Source: an uncultured Lachnospiraceae bacterium (GTDB lineage Bacteria; Bacillota; Clostridia; Lachnospirales; Lachnospiraceae). Taken from it: a DNA stretch of 10,381 nucleotides. The translations under genes and the position numbers were made by a program. This document shows positions 1 to 7,237 of the stretch, piece by piece. A model generated the notes under the pieces. It made no database searches and was not told the origin of the DNA. It was given only the letters and a program-made list of their open reading frames with translations. Position 1 is the stretch's first letter, and each line of letters starts with the position of its first letter. The stretch lies in NCBI GenBank assembly GCA_902803305.1, contig CADCPL010000188.1, positions 1-10,381 on the forward strand. Direction: 5' to 3'.

Positions 1-1674
1 TATGGGATTGTTGATACGAAGGACATTGCAGTTTGACGGTTTGTCCGACAGAAGGTCTCCGTTCTTTCCCGCATAAACGCATGTGGCTGTAACGATCTTT
101 TCTCTTACCGCATCGATGGGCGGATTCGTAACCTGTGCGAACAGCTGCTTGAAATAATCAAACAGCGGTCTGTACTGTCCCGAGAGAACGGCGAGCGGAG
201 TATCCACTCCCATCGATCCGATCTGCTCGTTTGCGTTAAGAGCCATCGCCGGGATACGCTCCCTGCATTCCTCATATGTATATCCGAAAGCCTTCTGAAG
301 TTTTTCAAGGTTTTCTTTTTCGATAGCGGGTACTGCCTCGTTCGGGATCTTCAGCTCGGACAGCCTCACAAGATTGGAATCGAGCCATTCACCGTACGGC
401 TGGCGCATCGCGTATCTGTCCTTGATCTCGCGGTCGCTGTAGATCTTACCTGTCCTTGTGTCTGCAAGGAGTATCTTACCGGGATACAGACATCCCTTTT
501 CGGTTATCTTCGATTCATCAAGAGACAGCACTCCGACCTCGGAAGAAAGAATGAGTCTTCCGTCGTTCATGACATAATAACGTGAAGGACGAAGACCGTT
601 CCGGTCGAGTATCGCAGCCATCACGTCACCGTCCGAGAGCATGATGGATGCGGGACCGTCCCACGGCTCCATCATCGTCGCATAGTACTGATAAAAATCC
701 CTCTCCTCTGTCGTAAGGGTATCGTTGTTTTCCCAAGGCTCCGGAACGAGTATCATCGCCGCAAGCGCAGGCTCCATACCGCCCATTATCATGAACTCGA
801 GAGCATTATCGAGCATAGCGGAATCCGATCCGCCTTCGCTTATTACCGGAAGAACTTTTCCAAGCTCCTCATCGGTAAAGCAGCTTGTCTGTATCGTCTC
901 CTCCCTTGCCACCATCTTGTCGACGTTACCGCGGATCGTATTGATCTCACCGTTATGTACTATGAACCTGTTGGGATGAGCACGCAGCCAGCTCGGCTGA
1001 GTGTTCGTGGAAAATCTTGAATGGACCATCGCAAGGGCCGACTCGTAATCCGGATCGCGAAGATCTTCAAAGAAAGTACGAAGCTGTCCTACAAGGAACA
1101 TTCCCTTGTAGACTATGGTCCTGCACGAAAGCGATACCACATAAGTATCTTCATTTGAATGTTCAAATACACGCCTGATGACGTAGAGTTTTCTGTCAAA
1201 ATCAAGATCGGTCCCGACATTTTTCGGACGCGCCAGGAAGCACTGATATATGGCGGGACACGCATCGGCTGCCCGCTGCCCGAGCACATCGGAAGTCACG
1301 GGAACCTGCCTCCATCCGAGGAACTGCACTCCCTCTTTGGCGGAGATGATCTCGAACATCTTCATCGCCTGCATTCTCGCAAGTTCTTCCTGCGGGAAAA
1401 AGAACATTCCCACTCCGTAAGATCTTGCATCCTTCAGTTTGATCCCGAGATCCTTGCACACTTTTACCATGAACTTATGAGGGATCTGGGTCATGATACC
1501 GACACCGTCACCGGTCTCACCCTCGGCATCTTTTCCCGCACGGTGCTCGAGGTTTTCCACTATGGAAAGCGCATCACTTACTATCTCATGACTCGCCTTG
1601 CCGTTTATGTTTATTATCGAACCTACTCCGCAATTATCATGTTCGAACTGCGGTTCATAAAGAGTCTTCATCAT
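1..1674 (-). CDS. gltB: Glutamate synthase large subunit, N-terminal part (cut by window edge)
   Basis: The frame is open without a stop from 1674 to the left edge, 558 codons of a family that is usually about 1500 residues. The product transfers the amide of glutamine to 2-oxoglutarate, giving two glutamates, in the cytoplasm. The visible part is the class II glutaminase domain: the nucleophile is Cys15 in HDNCGVGSI, so a propeptide of only 14 residues would be removed. Further signatures are HRAGKDAEGETGDGVG, HSRFSTNTQPSW, HNGEINTIRGN and EPWDGPA. The start of the central domain appears near the end (QVTNPPIDAVREK). The FMN and iron-sulfur parts lie outside the window. Two tandem ATGs are possible starts (1674 and 1671), with GGAG 6 or 9 nt upstream. 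The first overlaps the pyrG stop as ATGA, which suggests translational coupling. The gene is last of the visible glnA-asnB-pyrG-gltB series; gltD may follow outside the window. Confidence 0.96.
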   Translation of the reverse strand, partial: MMKTLYEPQFEHDNCGVGSIININGKASHEIVSDALSIVENLEHRAGKDAEGETGDGVGIMTQIPHKFMVKVCKDLGIKLKDARSYGVGMFFFPQEELARMQAMKMFEIISAKEGVQFLGWRQVPVTSDVLGQRAADACPAIYQCFLARPKNVGTDLDFDRKLYVIRRVFEHSNEDTYVVSLSCRTIVYKGMFLVGQLRTFFEDLRDPDYESALAMVHSRFSTNTQPSWLRAHPNRFIVHNGEINTIRGNVDKMVAREETIQTSCFTDEELGKVLPVISEGGSDSAMLDNALEFMIMGGMEPALAAMILVPEPWENNDTLTTEERDFYQYYATMMEPWDGPASIMLSDGDVMAAILDRNGLRPSRYYVMNDGRLILSSEVGVLSLDESKITEKGCLYPGKILLADTRTGKIYSDREIKDRYAMRQPYGEWLDSNLVRLSELKIPNEAVPAIEKENLEKLQKAFGYTYEECRERIPAMALNANEQIGSMGVDTPLAVLSGQYRPLFDYFKQLFAQVTNPPIDAVREKIVTATCVYAGKNGDLLSDKPSNCNVLRINNPI

Positions 1675-3278
1675 CTGTCACTCCTTCCTTGAAGAGCTGC
1701 CCTGATCAGTCCCGCAAACAGCGGATGCGGCATATCCGGTCTGGACTTGAATTCCGGATGTGCCTGTGTGGCAACAAAGAACGGATGATCTTTAAGCTCG
1801 ATCATCTCGACTATCCGTTTGTCAGGTGACATTCCGGACAGCACCATGCCGTTATCTGTCAGTATCTGCCGATAGTCGTTGTTCACCTCATATCTGTGTC
1901 TGTGTCTTTCGGTTATCTCCTTTTTTCCGTACAGCTCGAAAGCGCGCGTTCCTTCTTCAAGAACGCACGGATAAGATCCGAGCCGGAGTGTGCCTCCTAT
2001 GTCTTCGAGGTTCTCCTTTTCGGGCAGTATATGTATAACGGGATTTTCCGTATCGGGTGAAAGCTCCGATGATGCCGCATCTAAAAGCCCGCATGCATAT
2101 CTTGCGAACTCTACGATGGCAAGCTGCATTCCGAGGCATATGCCCAGATACGGTACGCCTTTGGTCCTTGCATAGTGCGCTGCGGCGATCTTTCCTTCGG
2201 TTCCCCTGCTTCCGAATCCACCCGGAACGATCATTCCGTCAATGCCTTCAAGGATCTCATCCGCATTTTCCATCGTCACGTCTTCGGCATCAACCCAGCG
2301 GATCGATACCTCGGTGAGGTTTGCTATGCCTCCGTGAGTAAGCGCCTCAACAACGCTCAGATATGCATCATGAAGTGCAACATATTTCCCGACGATGGCA
2401 ATGGTAACGCTGTGCTCGGGATGTTCAAAATCCTCCGTAAGCTTCTTCCACGCCTCAAGATCCGGCTCCGGGCAGTTAAGCCCCAGACACTCGCATACCC
2501 TCTGAGCAAGATGCTCTTCCTCCAGCATCAGGGGGACCTCGTAGAGCGATCTGGCATCCAGATTCTGAAGAACGTTTTCTTTTCTGACGTTACAGAAAAG
2601 AGCGATCTTCTCGCGCATGCTCTCATCGATCGGATAATCCGATCTGCACACGATGACATCCGGCCACAATCCCATGCTCTGCAGTGTCTTGACGCTCATC
2701 TGGGTAGGCTTGGTCTTGAGCTCGCCCGAAGCCTTCAAAAATGGGATAAGAGTAACATGTATGATAACGGAATTGTTTCTTCCGATATCAACCTGAAATT
2801 GCCTTATTGCCTCCAGAAAAGGCTGGCTTTCAATATCACCCACGGTTCCGCCGATCTCGATTATCGAGATGGTGACGTCTCGCGAAGGTTCTTCTTTGTG
2901 AAATCTTCCTTTGATCTCATTTGTTATATGAGGGATCACCTGTACGGTCCCCCCGCCGTAATCTCCGTGACGCTCCTTGTTGAGGACCGTCTGATATATC
3001 TTTCCTGTAGTGACGTTTGAATTATAGTCCAGCGACTCGTTGATGAACCTCTCGTAATGCCCGAGATCAAGATCGGTCTCGGTACCGTCATCCGTTACAA
3101 ACACTTCACCGTGCTGGATCGGGTTCATCGTGCCCGGATCCACGTTGATGTACGGATCGAACTTCTGCATCGTAACGTGATAACCTCTGGCTTTTAGAAG
3201 TCTTCCGAGAGAAGCCGCGGTAATACCTTTACCGAGTCCCGATACGACACCGCCGGTAACAAATACATATTTGACCAT
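1671..3278 (-). CDS. pyrG: CTP synthase (glutamine-hydrolysing)
   Basis: The enzyme makes CTP from UTP, ATP and glutamine, the last step of de novo pyrimidine nucleotide synthesis. It is 535 residues, close to the usual 535-550. The N-terminal synthase domain has the P-loop region TGGVVSGLGKGITAASLG (residues 8-25), KFDPYINVDPGTMNP and the IEIGGTVGDIES stretch. The C-terminal class I glutaminase has PGGFGSRG, the nucleophile Cys381 in GICLGMQ, and His507 and Glu509 in AQAHPEF. All key residues are intact. I chose the ATG at 3278: AGGAGG at 3284-3289 leaves a 5-nt spacer, whereas the GTG at 3284 upstream lies within that ribosome binding site and cannot use it. It starts 27 nt after the asnB stop and its TGA overlaps the first gltB ATG. 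pyrG sitting inside a nitrogen-assimilation operon is less usual than the glnA, asnB and gltB grouping. Confidence 0.97.
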   Translation of the reverse strand: MVKYVFVTGGVVSGLGKGITAASLGRLLKARGYHVTMQKFDPYINVDPGTMNPIQHGEVFVTDDGTETDLDLGHYERFINESLDYNSNVTTGKIYQTVLNKERHGDYGGGTVQVIPHITNEIKGRFHKEEPSRDVTISIIEIGGTVGDIESQPFLEAIRQFQVDIGRNNSVIIHVTLIPFLKASGELKTKPTQMSVKTLQSMGLWPDVIVCRSDYPIDESMREKIALFCNVRKENVLQNLDARSLYEVPLMLEEEHLAQRVCECLGLNCPEPDLEAWKKLTEDFEHPEHSVTIAIVGKYVALHDAYLSVVEALTHGGIANLTEVSIRWVDAEDVTMENADEILEGIDGMIVPGGFGSRGTEGKIAAAHYARTKGVPYLGICLGMQLAIVEFARYACGLLDAASSELSPDTENPVIHILPEKENLEDIGGTLRLGSYPCVLEEGTRAFELYGKKEITERHRHRYEVNNDYRQILTDNGMVLSGMSPDKRIVEMIELKDHPFFVATQAHPEFKSRPDMPHPLFAGLIRAALQGRSDR

Positions 3279-3283
3279 GTGCA

Positions 3284-3289
3284 CCTCCT
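3284..3289 (-). promoter_or_regulatory. Ribosome binding site that fixes the pyrG start
   Basis: On the minus strand AAGGAGG precedes TGCAC and then ATG at 3278, an ideal 5-nt spacing. The in-frame GTG at 3284-3282 overlaps the GGAGG itself, so an annotation two residues longer (MHMVKY) would be wrong. Confidence 0.8.
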
Positions 3290-3305
3290 TAACTGGAACC
3301 TTAGC

Positions 3306-4886
3306 TCACTCTCCGCTGGCGCCGTAGTTGGACAGGACTCTTGCGGACGGATCGTCCACGTTACATCCTTCCCACTCTTTGTTCGGCATCCAGAAATCTA
3401 CTATCATCTCGGATTGTCCGGGATAATACTCCTCAAATATCTCCCTGTAGAGAAGCGATTCCTTCGTGAAAGGCTGTGCATGTGTATACTTTTTGATCTT
3501 TTCCTTAAACTCTCCGTCGGTATATTTCTTCTCGGCGTACTCCTTCAGATGATCTACCATCGAGTGTCCGACAGCATCGGAAAATGCTGCTTTTTCACGC
3601 ATCAGTATATCCTCCGGAAGATAGTCGCCTTCAAAAGCATGACGGAGAAGATATTTACCTTTGTTGTATTTATTGAGCTTCATCTCGGGATCTATGCTCA
3701 TCACATAACGGACAAAATCAAGATCGCCGAACGGTACTCTCGCCTCAAGGCTGTTTACCGATATACACCTGTCCGCACGAAGAACGTCATACATATAAAG
3801 CTCGCTTATGCGCTTGATTGCTTCGTCCTGGAACGCCTGCGCATACGGTGCGAAATCGGTGTACTTGTATCCGAACAGCTCGTCCGAGATCTCTCCGGTA
3901 AGTATGACTCTCACATCGGTCTGTTCATGTATCGCCTTACAGCACAGATACATTCCGATCGATGCACGGATCGTGGTGATGTCGAATGTTCCGAGAAGAT
4001 GTATCACATCGGGAAGTGCCTTTATTACATCTTCCTTTGTTATTATGACTTCGGTATGATCCGATCCGATAAAATCAGCCACTTCCTTTGCATACTTAAG
4101 GTCTATGGCATCGGTGCTCATACCGATAGCAAATGTCTTGATGGGCTTCTTCAGTATGCGTGCGGATACGGCGCATACGAGCGATGAATCAAGTCCGCCT
4201 GAGAGCAGGAATCCTACCGGTGCATCCGCATCAAGTCTCTTTTTGATGCCCTCGACGAGTTTATCGTGGATATTTTTGCATACTGTCTCGATATCATCCT
4301 TTACATATGATTCGACTTTTGTCGGATCGTAGTACTGCGTGAACTTTCCGTCGGCATAAAAATATCCGGGAGGGAACGGTTCGATCCTGCCCGTAAGTCC
4401 GACAAGGTTCTTGGCTTCGCTTGCAAATACGATCTCGGCCTTATCCGTATAACCGTAGAAAAGCGGCCTGATACCTATGGGGTCTCTTGCCGCAACGAGC
4501 TGCCCGCTTTTTTCGTCATAGATCACACATGCAAACTCGGCATCAAGCTTCGCAAACATGTCCGTTCCGTACAGCTCGTACATCGGCAGCAGTATCTCGC
4601 AGTCACTGTCGCTTACGAATGAATAACCCTTTGATATAAGTTCCTCTTTGATCTTTCTGAAGCCGTAGATCTCTCCGTTGCAGACGATGTAGTTTCCTTT
4701 ATGCTCAAAAGGCTGCATACCCTCTTCGGAAAGTCCCATGATGGAAAGTCTTTCAAATCCGAGAACTGCTCCTTTTGTGCTTACAAACCTCTGCATGTCC
4801 GGTCCTCTCGAGACCGTTCTGTCAAAGAAAGGCTTCAGGTCCTCCTCCGACAGTGTGTTGCCCAGATATCCCATTATTGAGCACAT
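3306..4886 (-). CDS. asnB: Asparagine synthase (glutamine-hydrolysing), AsnB type
   Basis: The enzyme converts aspartate, ATP and glutamine to asparagine in the cytoplasm. The 526-residue product has an N-terminal class II glutaminase with Cys2 as nucleophile (MCSIMGY), RGPD at 28-31, ERLSIM at 45-50, NGEIYG at 70-75 and SDCE at 94-97. The C-terminal synthetase domain has the pyrophosphate-binding loop LLSGGLDSSLV (228-237), TTIRAS, and EARVPFGD. The length and the tail with SLLYREIFEEYYP match the Escherichia coli and plant AsnB branch rather than the longer Bacillus forms. The start at 4886 is chosen because Cys must follow the initiator Met; an in-frame ATG 12 codons upstream lies in the terminator hairpin and would bury the nucleophile. 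AGGAGG (4897-4902) is 10 nt upstream, a little long. One oddity is GEISDE at 331-336 where E. coli has GEGSDE. The gene follows glnA by 79 nt and precedes pyrG by 27 nt. Confidence 0.95.
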   Translation of the reverse strand: MCSIMGYLGNTLSEEDLKPFFDRTVSRGPDMQRFVSTKGAVLGFERLSIMGLSEEGMQPFEHKGNYIVCNGEIYGFRKIKEELISKGYSFVSDSDCEILLPMYELYGTDMFAKLDAEFACVIYDEKSGQLVAARDPIGIRPLFYGYTDKAEIVFASEAKNLVGLTGRIEPFPPGYFYADGKFTQYYDPTKVESYVKDDIETVCKNIHDKLVEGIKKRLDADAPVGFLLSGGLDSSLVCAVSARILKKPIKTFAIGMSTDAIDLKYAKEVADFIGSDHTEVIITKEDVIKALPDVIHLLGTFDITTIRASIGMYLCCKAIHEQTDVRVILTGEISDELFGYKYTDFAPYAQAFQDEAIKRISELYMYDVLRADRCISVNSLEARVPFGDLDFVRYVMSIDPEMKLNKYNKGKYLLRHAFEGDYLPEDILMREKAAFSDAVGHSMVDHLKEYAEKKYTDGEFKEKIKKYTHAQPFTKESLLYREIFEEYYPGQSEMIVDFWMPNKEWEGCNVDDPSARVLSNYGASGE

Positions 4887-4905
4887 GTTACTCTTTCCTC
4901 CTGTT

Positions 4906-4945
4906 ATTAAAAATAAGGGCACTCTTCCTATGGAAGAGCGCCCTT
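4906..4945 (-). terminator. Intrinsic terminator or attenuator between glnA and asnB
   Basis: On the minus strand the arms are 4945-4932 and 4928-4915: AAGGGC, one C/A mismatch, then CTCTTCC, an ATA loop, and the matching GGAAGAG and GCCCTT. This gives 13 pairs in all, followed by an ATTTTTAA tract. It lies wholly in the glnA-asnB gap, 24 nt before the asnB ribosome binding site region begins. It could end part of the glnA transcripts and so set the asnB-pyrG-gltB level, or be conditional; see the overlapping alternative hairpin at 4936-4949. I see no convincing separate asnB promoter after it, so read-through must occur or a promoter lies within the 3' end of glnA. Confidence 0.75.
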
Positions 4946-4949
4946 GCTC
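4936..4949 (-). promoter_or_regulatory. Alternative hairpin with AAGGGC hexaloop (possible ANTAR-type antiterminator)
   Basis: The minus strand reads GAGC-AAGGGC-GCTC: a perfect 4-bp stem closing a six-base loop with A at position 1 and G at position 4. Its loop and 3' arm are the outer and part of the inner 5' arm of the terminator at 4915-4945, so the two folds exclude each other. ANTAR-domain antiterminators are known to bind paired hairpins with AxxGxx hexaloops, the second overlapping a terminator. The first hairpin of such a pair is not clear here: a GTAT-GAGCAG-ATAC hairpin is present in the last codons of glnA, but its loop lacks A1 and G4. The assignment is an inference. Confidence 0.4.
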
Positions 4950-4965
4950 ACAAAATGATTATTAT

Positions 4966-7065
4966 TTATACGTAAAACAGTATCTGCTCATACGTAGGAT
5001 AGGGAAGGTATCCTTCGGGGATGAGCGGTTCTGCCGCATCCGCATACTCTCTTATCTTTGTCATATCATCAACGATAACGTCATGATAGAACTTTGCCTG
5101 ATCAAGTGTCGGATCCATGGCTTCTGCCTTGTCCGTATCGGCTGCAAGCTTATCCGTGGCTTTGATGACTTCCTCATACAGACCTGCCAGCTTTTCTATA
5201 AGTTCCTTCTGTGAAGAAACGGCTTTCTCGATACCGAGTTCCTTCTTGGACATTACCGATGCCGTAAGATCATCGATGTAATCCATTAGTGCCGGAGCGA
5301 ACTGCTTCTGGATCATATCCTTGAGCGTGAGTGCTTCGATGTGGATCGTCTTCGTGTAATTTTCGATCCTGATCTCATACCTCGATTCAAGCTCTGTCTC
5401 TGAGTAGATATGATGCTTCATGAACATCTTCTTGTTCTTCTCTGCTATAAGAGCAGGCATTGCATCGGGTGTTGACTTGAGATTGAAAAGTCCTCTCTTC
5501 TCCGCTTCTTTGACCCATTCATCCGTGTATCCGTTTCCGTTAAAGATGACTCTCTTATGCTTTACTATCGTCTCTTTGACAAGTGCATGAATCGCTTCAT
5601 CCATCTTGTCAGCCGGAACGTCTTTTAACTTCTCATAGAACAGGCTCAGTGACTCCGCTACTGCCGTATTGAGCATTATGTTCGGTCCTGCTATCGAAAG
5701 CGATGATCCGAGTGATCTGAACTCGAACTTGTTACCCGTAAATGCAAAAGGTGATGTACGGTTTCTGTCTGTCGTATCCTTTGCAAAATGAGGGATGACC
5801 TTTGCGCCTGTCTCGATCGTAACCTTCTCGCTGTTGCTGAAGTACTCGTCTTTTTCTATCGCATCGATCACTGCACCGAGTTCATCACCGAGGAACATCG
5901 AGATGATCGCCGGAGGAGCCTCGTTGGCTCCGAGTCTGTGATCGTTTCCTGCGCTTGCGACCGACAGTCTTAAGAGATCCGCATAATCATCAACCGCCTG
6001 GATGACTGCCGACAGGAACAGCAGGAACTGCGTGTTCTCTCCGGGAGTCTTGCCGGGATTGAGAAGGTTCTCTCCGGTGTTGGTCGTAAGTGACCAGTTG
6101 TTATGCTTACCGGAACCGTTGATGCCTGCAAAAGGCTTTTCATGGAGCAGGCATGCATATCCGTGCTTCTTGGCAACTCTCTTCATTATCTCCATCGTAA
6201 GCTGGTTGTGATCGACCGCTACGTTCGTTGTATCGAATACCGGAGCAAGCTCATGCTGGCAAGGTGCCACTTCGTTATGCTTTGTCTTTGCGGGTATGCC
6301 GAGCTTCCAGAGTTCCTCGTCAAGATCGTGCATGAATGCCGCAACTCTTGTACGCAGGTTTCCGAAATAATGATCATCCATCTCCTGTCCCTTGGGAGCA
6401 GGTGCACCGAGAAGTGTCCTTCCGGTAAAGATAAGATCTTTTCTCTTCTTGTAATCTTCTATGTCGATAAGGAAGTATTCCTGCTCGGGTCCGACTGTTG
6501 TCAGAACGTTTGTTACATCGTCCTTGCCGAGGAGCTTTAAGACCTTAACGGCTTCCTTGCTGATCGCATCCATCGAACGAAGGAGCGGTGTCTTCTTGTC
6601 GAGAGCTTCTCCGCTGTATGAACAGAAAGCTGTGGGAATGTACAGTGTTCCGTCCTTGATAAATGCAGGGCTTGTAGGATCCCATGCCGTATATCCTCTT
6701 GCTTCGAATGTTGCTCTTATTCCGCCTGAAGGAAAACTTGAAGCATCAGGTTCACCCTTTACGAGTTCCTTGCCCGAGAACTCCATTATGACTTCGCCCT
6801 TATCTACCGGGCAGATGAAGCTGTCATGCTTTTCGGCCGTATACCCTGTCATAGGCTGGAACCAGTGCGTAAAGTGTGTCGCTCCGTTATCTACTGCCCA
6901 CTCCTTCATGGCAACGGCAACCGCGTTGGCAACGTCAAGCTCCAGATGCGTATTATTGTCGATAGTCTTCCTAAGTGCTTTGTAGATGTCCTTCGGAAGC
7001 TTTTCTCTCATGATCCTGTCGCCAAACACAAGGCTTCCGAAAAGTTCAGGGATGTTTTTTTCCAT
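4966..7065 (-). CDS. glnA: Glutamine synthetase type III
   Basis: The enzyme makes glutamine from glutamate, ammonium and ATP in the cytoplasm. At 699 residues it is the GSIII form (also named glnN), not the GSI of about 450 residues. Signatures in order are THWFQPMTGYTAEKHDSFI (64-82), PSGGIRATFEARGYTAWDP (112-130), VGPEQEYFLID (191-201) with metal-ligand glutamates, HNEVAPCQHELAPVF (263-277), NGSGKHNNWSL (316-326), the SAGNDHRLGANEAPP stretch (371-385) and NRTSPFAFTGNKFEFR (435-450). The C-terminal 150 residues look largely helical, as in the family. The ATG at 7065 has AGGAGG at 7074-7079 with an 8-nt spacer. It is the first gene of the nitrogen cluster, has its own promoter and a long structured leader, and lies divergent from a LysR regulator. 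Regulation by nitrogen supply is likely but inferred. Confidence 0.97.
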   Translation of the reverse strand: MEKNIPELFGSLVFGDRIMREKLPKDIYKALRKTIDNNTHLELDVANAVAVAMKEWAVDNGATHFTHWFQPMTGYTAEKHDSFICPVDKGEVIMEFSGKELVKGEPDASSFPSGGIRATFEARGYTAWDPTSPAFIKDGTLYIPTAFCSYSGEALDKKTPLLRSMDAISKEAVKVLKLLGKDDVTNVLTTVGPEQEYFLIDIEDYKKRKDLIFTGRTLLGAPAPKGQEMDDHYFGNLRTRVAAFMHDLDEELWKLGIPAKTKHNEVAPCQHELAPVFDTTNVAVDHNQLTMEIMKRVAKKHGYACLLHEKPFAGINGSGKHNNWSLTTNTGENLLNPGKTPGENTQFLLFLSAVIQAVDDYADLLRLSVASAGNDHRLGANEAPPAIISMFLGDELGAVIDAIEKDEYFSNSEKVTIETGAKVIPHFAKDTTDRNRTSPFAFTGNKFEFRSLGSSLSIAGPNIMLNTAVAESLSLFYEKLKDVPADKMDEAIHALVKETIVKHKRVIFNGNGYTDEWVKEAEKRGLFNLKSTPDAMPALIAEKNKKMFMKHHIYSETELESRYEIRIENYTKTIHIEALTLKDMIQKQFAPALMDYIDDLTASVMSKKELGIEKAVSSQKELIEKLAGLYEEVIKATDKLAADTDKAEAMDPTLDQAKFYHDVIVDDMTKIREYADAAEPLIPEGYLPYPTYEQILFYV

Positions 7066-7096
7066 TGCTTCTTCCTCCTATGATAATTCTGATTGA

Positions 7097-7181
7097 GACT
7101 CGCACATTTGAGATCGACTTCGTCGATGGTGCTCGTCGTGCAGTCAGGTTCTTCCCACTTTGCGGGCCCCTCCTAACTGCA
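7097..7181 (-). ncRNA. Structured glnA leader RNA, two stem-loops of unknown class
   Basis: Between the early terminator and the glnA ribosome binding site the minus-strand RNA folds into two helices. Stem B pairs 7181-7172 with 7148-7139 (TGCAGTTAGG with CCTGACTGCA, ten pairs with one G-U) and encloses an inner hairpin CCCGC-AAA-GTGGG (7166-7154). Stem C pairs GAC (7137-7135) with GTC (7099-7097), then has GA opposite GA, GCAC with GTGC, a one against seven internal loop, and ATCGAC-GAA-GTCGAT (7127-7113). The GA/GA step within CGAG/CGAG is a classic tandem sheared G-A geometry. I compared it by memory with the consensus of the glnA RNA, downstream-peptide, T-box, TPP, SAM, glycine and c-di-GMP classes and recognise none. 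It could be an aptamer, a protein-binding site or a stabilising 5' UTR. Confidence 0.5.
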
Positions 7182-7220
7182 TAAAAAGAGGCGCCTCGGA
7201 CATATGTCCAAAGCGCCTTT
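7182..7220 (-). terminator. Early intrinsic terminator in the glnA leader (candidate attenuator)
   Basis: On the minus strand GGCGC (7217-7213) pairs with GCGCC (7194-7190). Inside it, separated by small TTT and GAG internal-loop sides, GGAC-ATAT-GTCC forms the tip. The stem is followed at once by TCTTTTTAT. It lies within the first 50 nt or so of the predicted glnA transcript and over 100 nt before the gene, so it can act only as an attenuator of glnA or as the end of a short leader RNA. There is no gene ending here on either strand for it to serve otherwise. Confidence 0.7.
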
Positions 7221-7225
7221 GCTCT
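7210..7225 (-). promoter_or_regulatory. Alternative hairpin with AAAGGC hexaloop (possible ANTAR-type antiterminator)
   Basis: The minus strand reads AGAGC-AAAGGC-GCTTT: five pairs, one of them G-U, closing a six-base loop with A1 and G4. The loop and 3' arm use bases of the 5' arm of the terminator at 7190-7217, so the folds compete. The 13-mer GAGCAAAGGCGCT matches 12 of 13 bases of the one before the glnA-asnB terminator. It begins only about 6 nt after the predicted transcription start, which leaves no room for a first hairpin if that start is right. Confidence 0.4.
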
Positions 7226-7237
7226 TTATGGATAGAT

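Noticed and set aside
2175..3020. A 281-codon plus-strand open frame inside pyrG
   Set aside because: It is antisense to an intact CTP synthase, has no family resemblance and no good ribosome binding site. The same holds for the long plus-strand frames inside asnB (3279-4187), glnA (6461-6985), gltB (1159-1692) and cysK (8562-9158).
4887..4922. A start for asnB 12 codons upstream of Cys2
   Set aside because: The extension falls in the terminator hairpin and would leave the catalytic Cys internal with no known processing.
7078..7107. A 9-residue leader ORF (MCESQSELS) on the minus strand whose TAG overlaps the glnA ribosome binding site
   Set aside because: It has no ribosome binding site of its own, its ATG lies in a predicted stem, and its codons show no run that would suggest attenuation by translation.
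7139..7181. TPP or T-box riboswitch in the glnA leader, prompted by the GAACCTGA string
   Set aside because: The partner motifs (CUGAGA, the T-box AGGGUGG core) are absent and the helices are arranged differently.
7144..7182. A 12-residue ORF on the minus strand just after the leader terminator (MQLGGARKVGRT)
   Set aside because: No ribosome binding site precedes it; the bases before the ATG are the U tract, and its sequence is explained by stem B.
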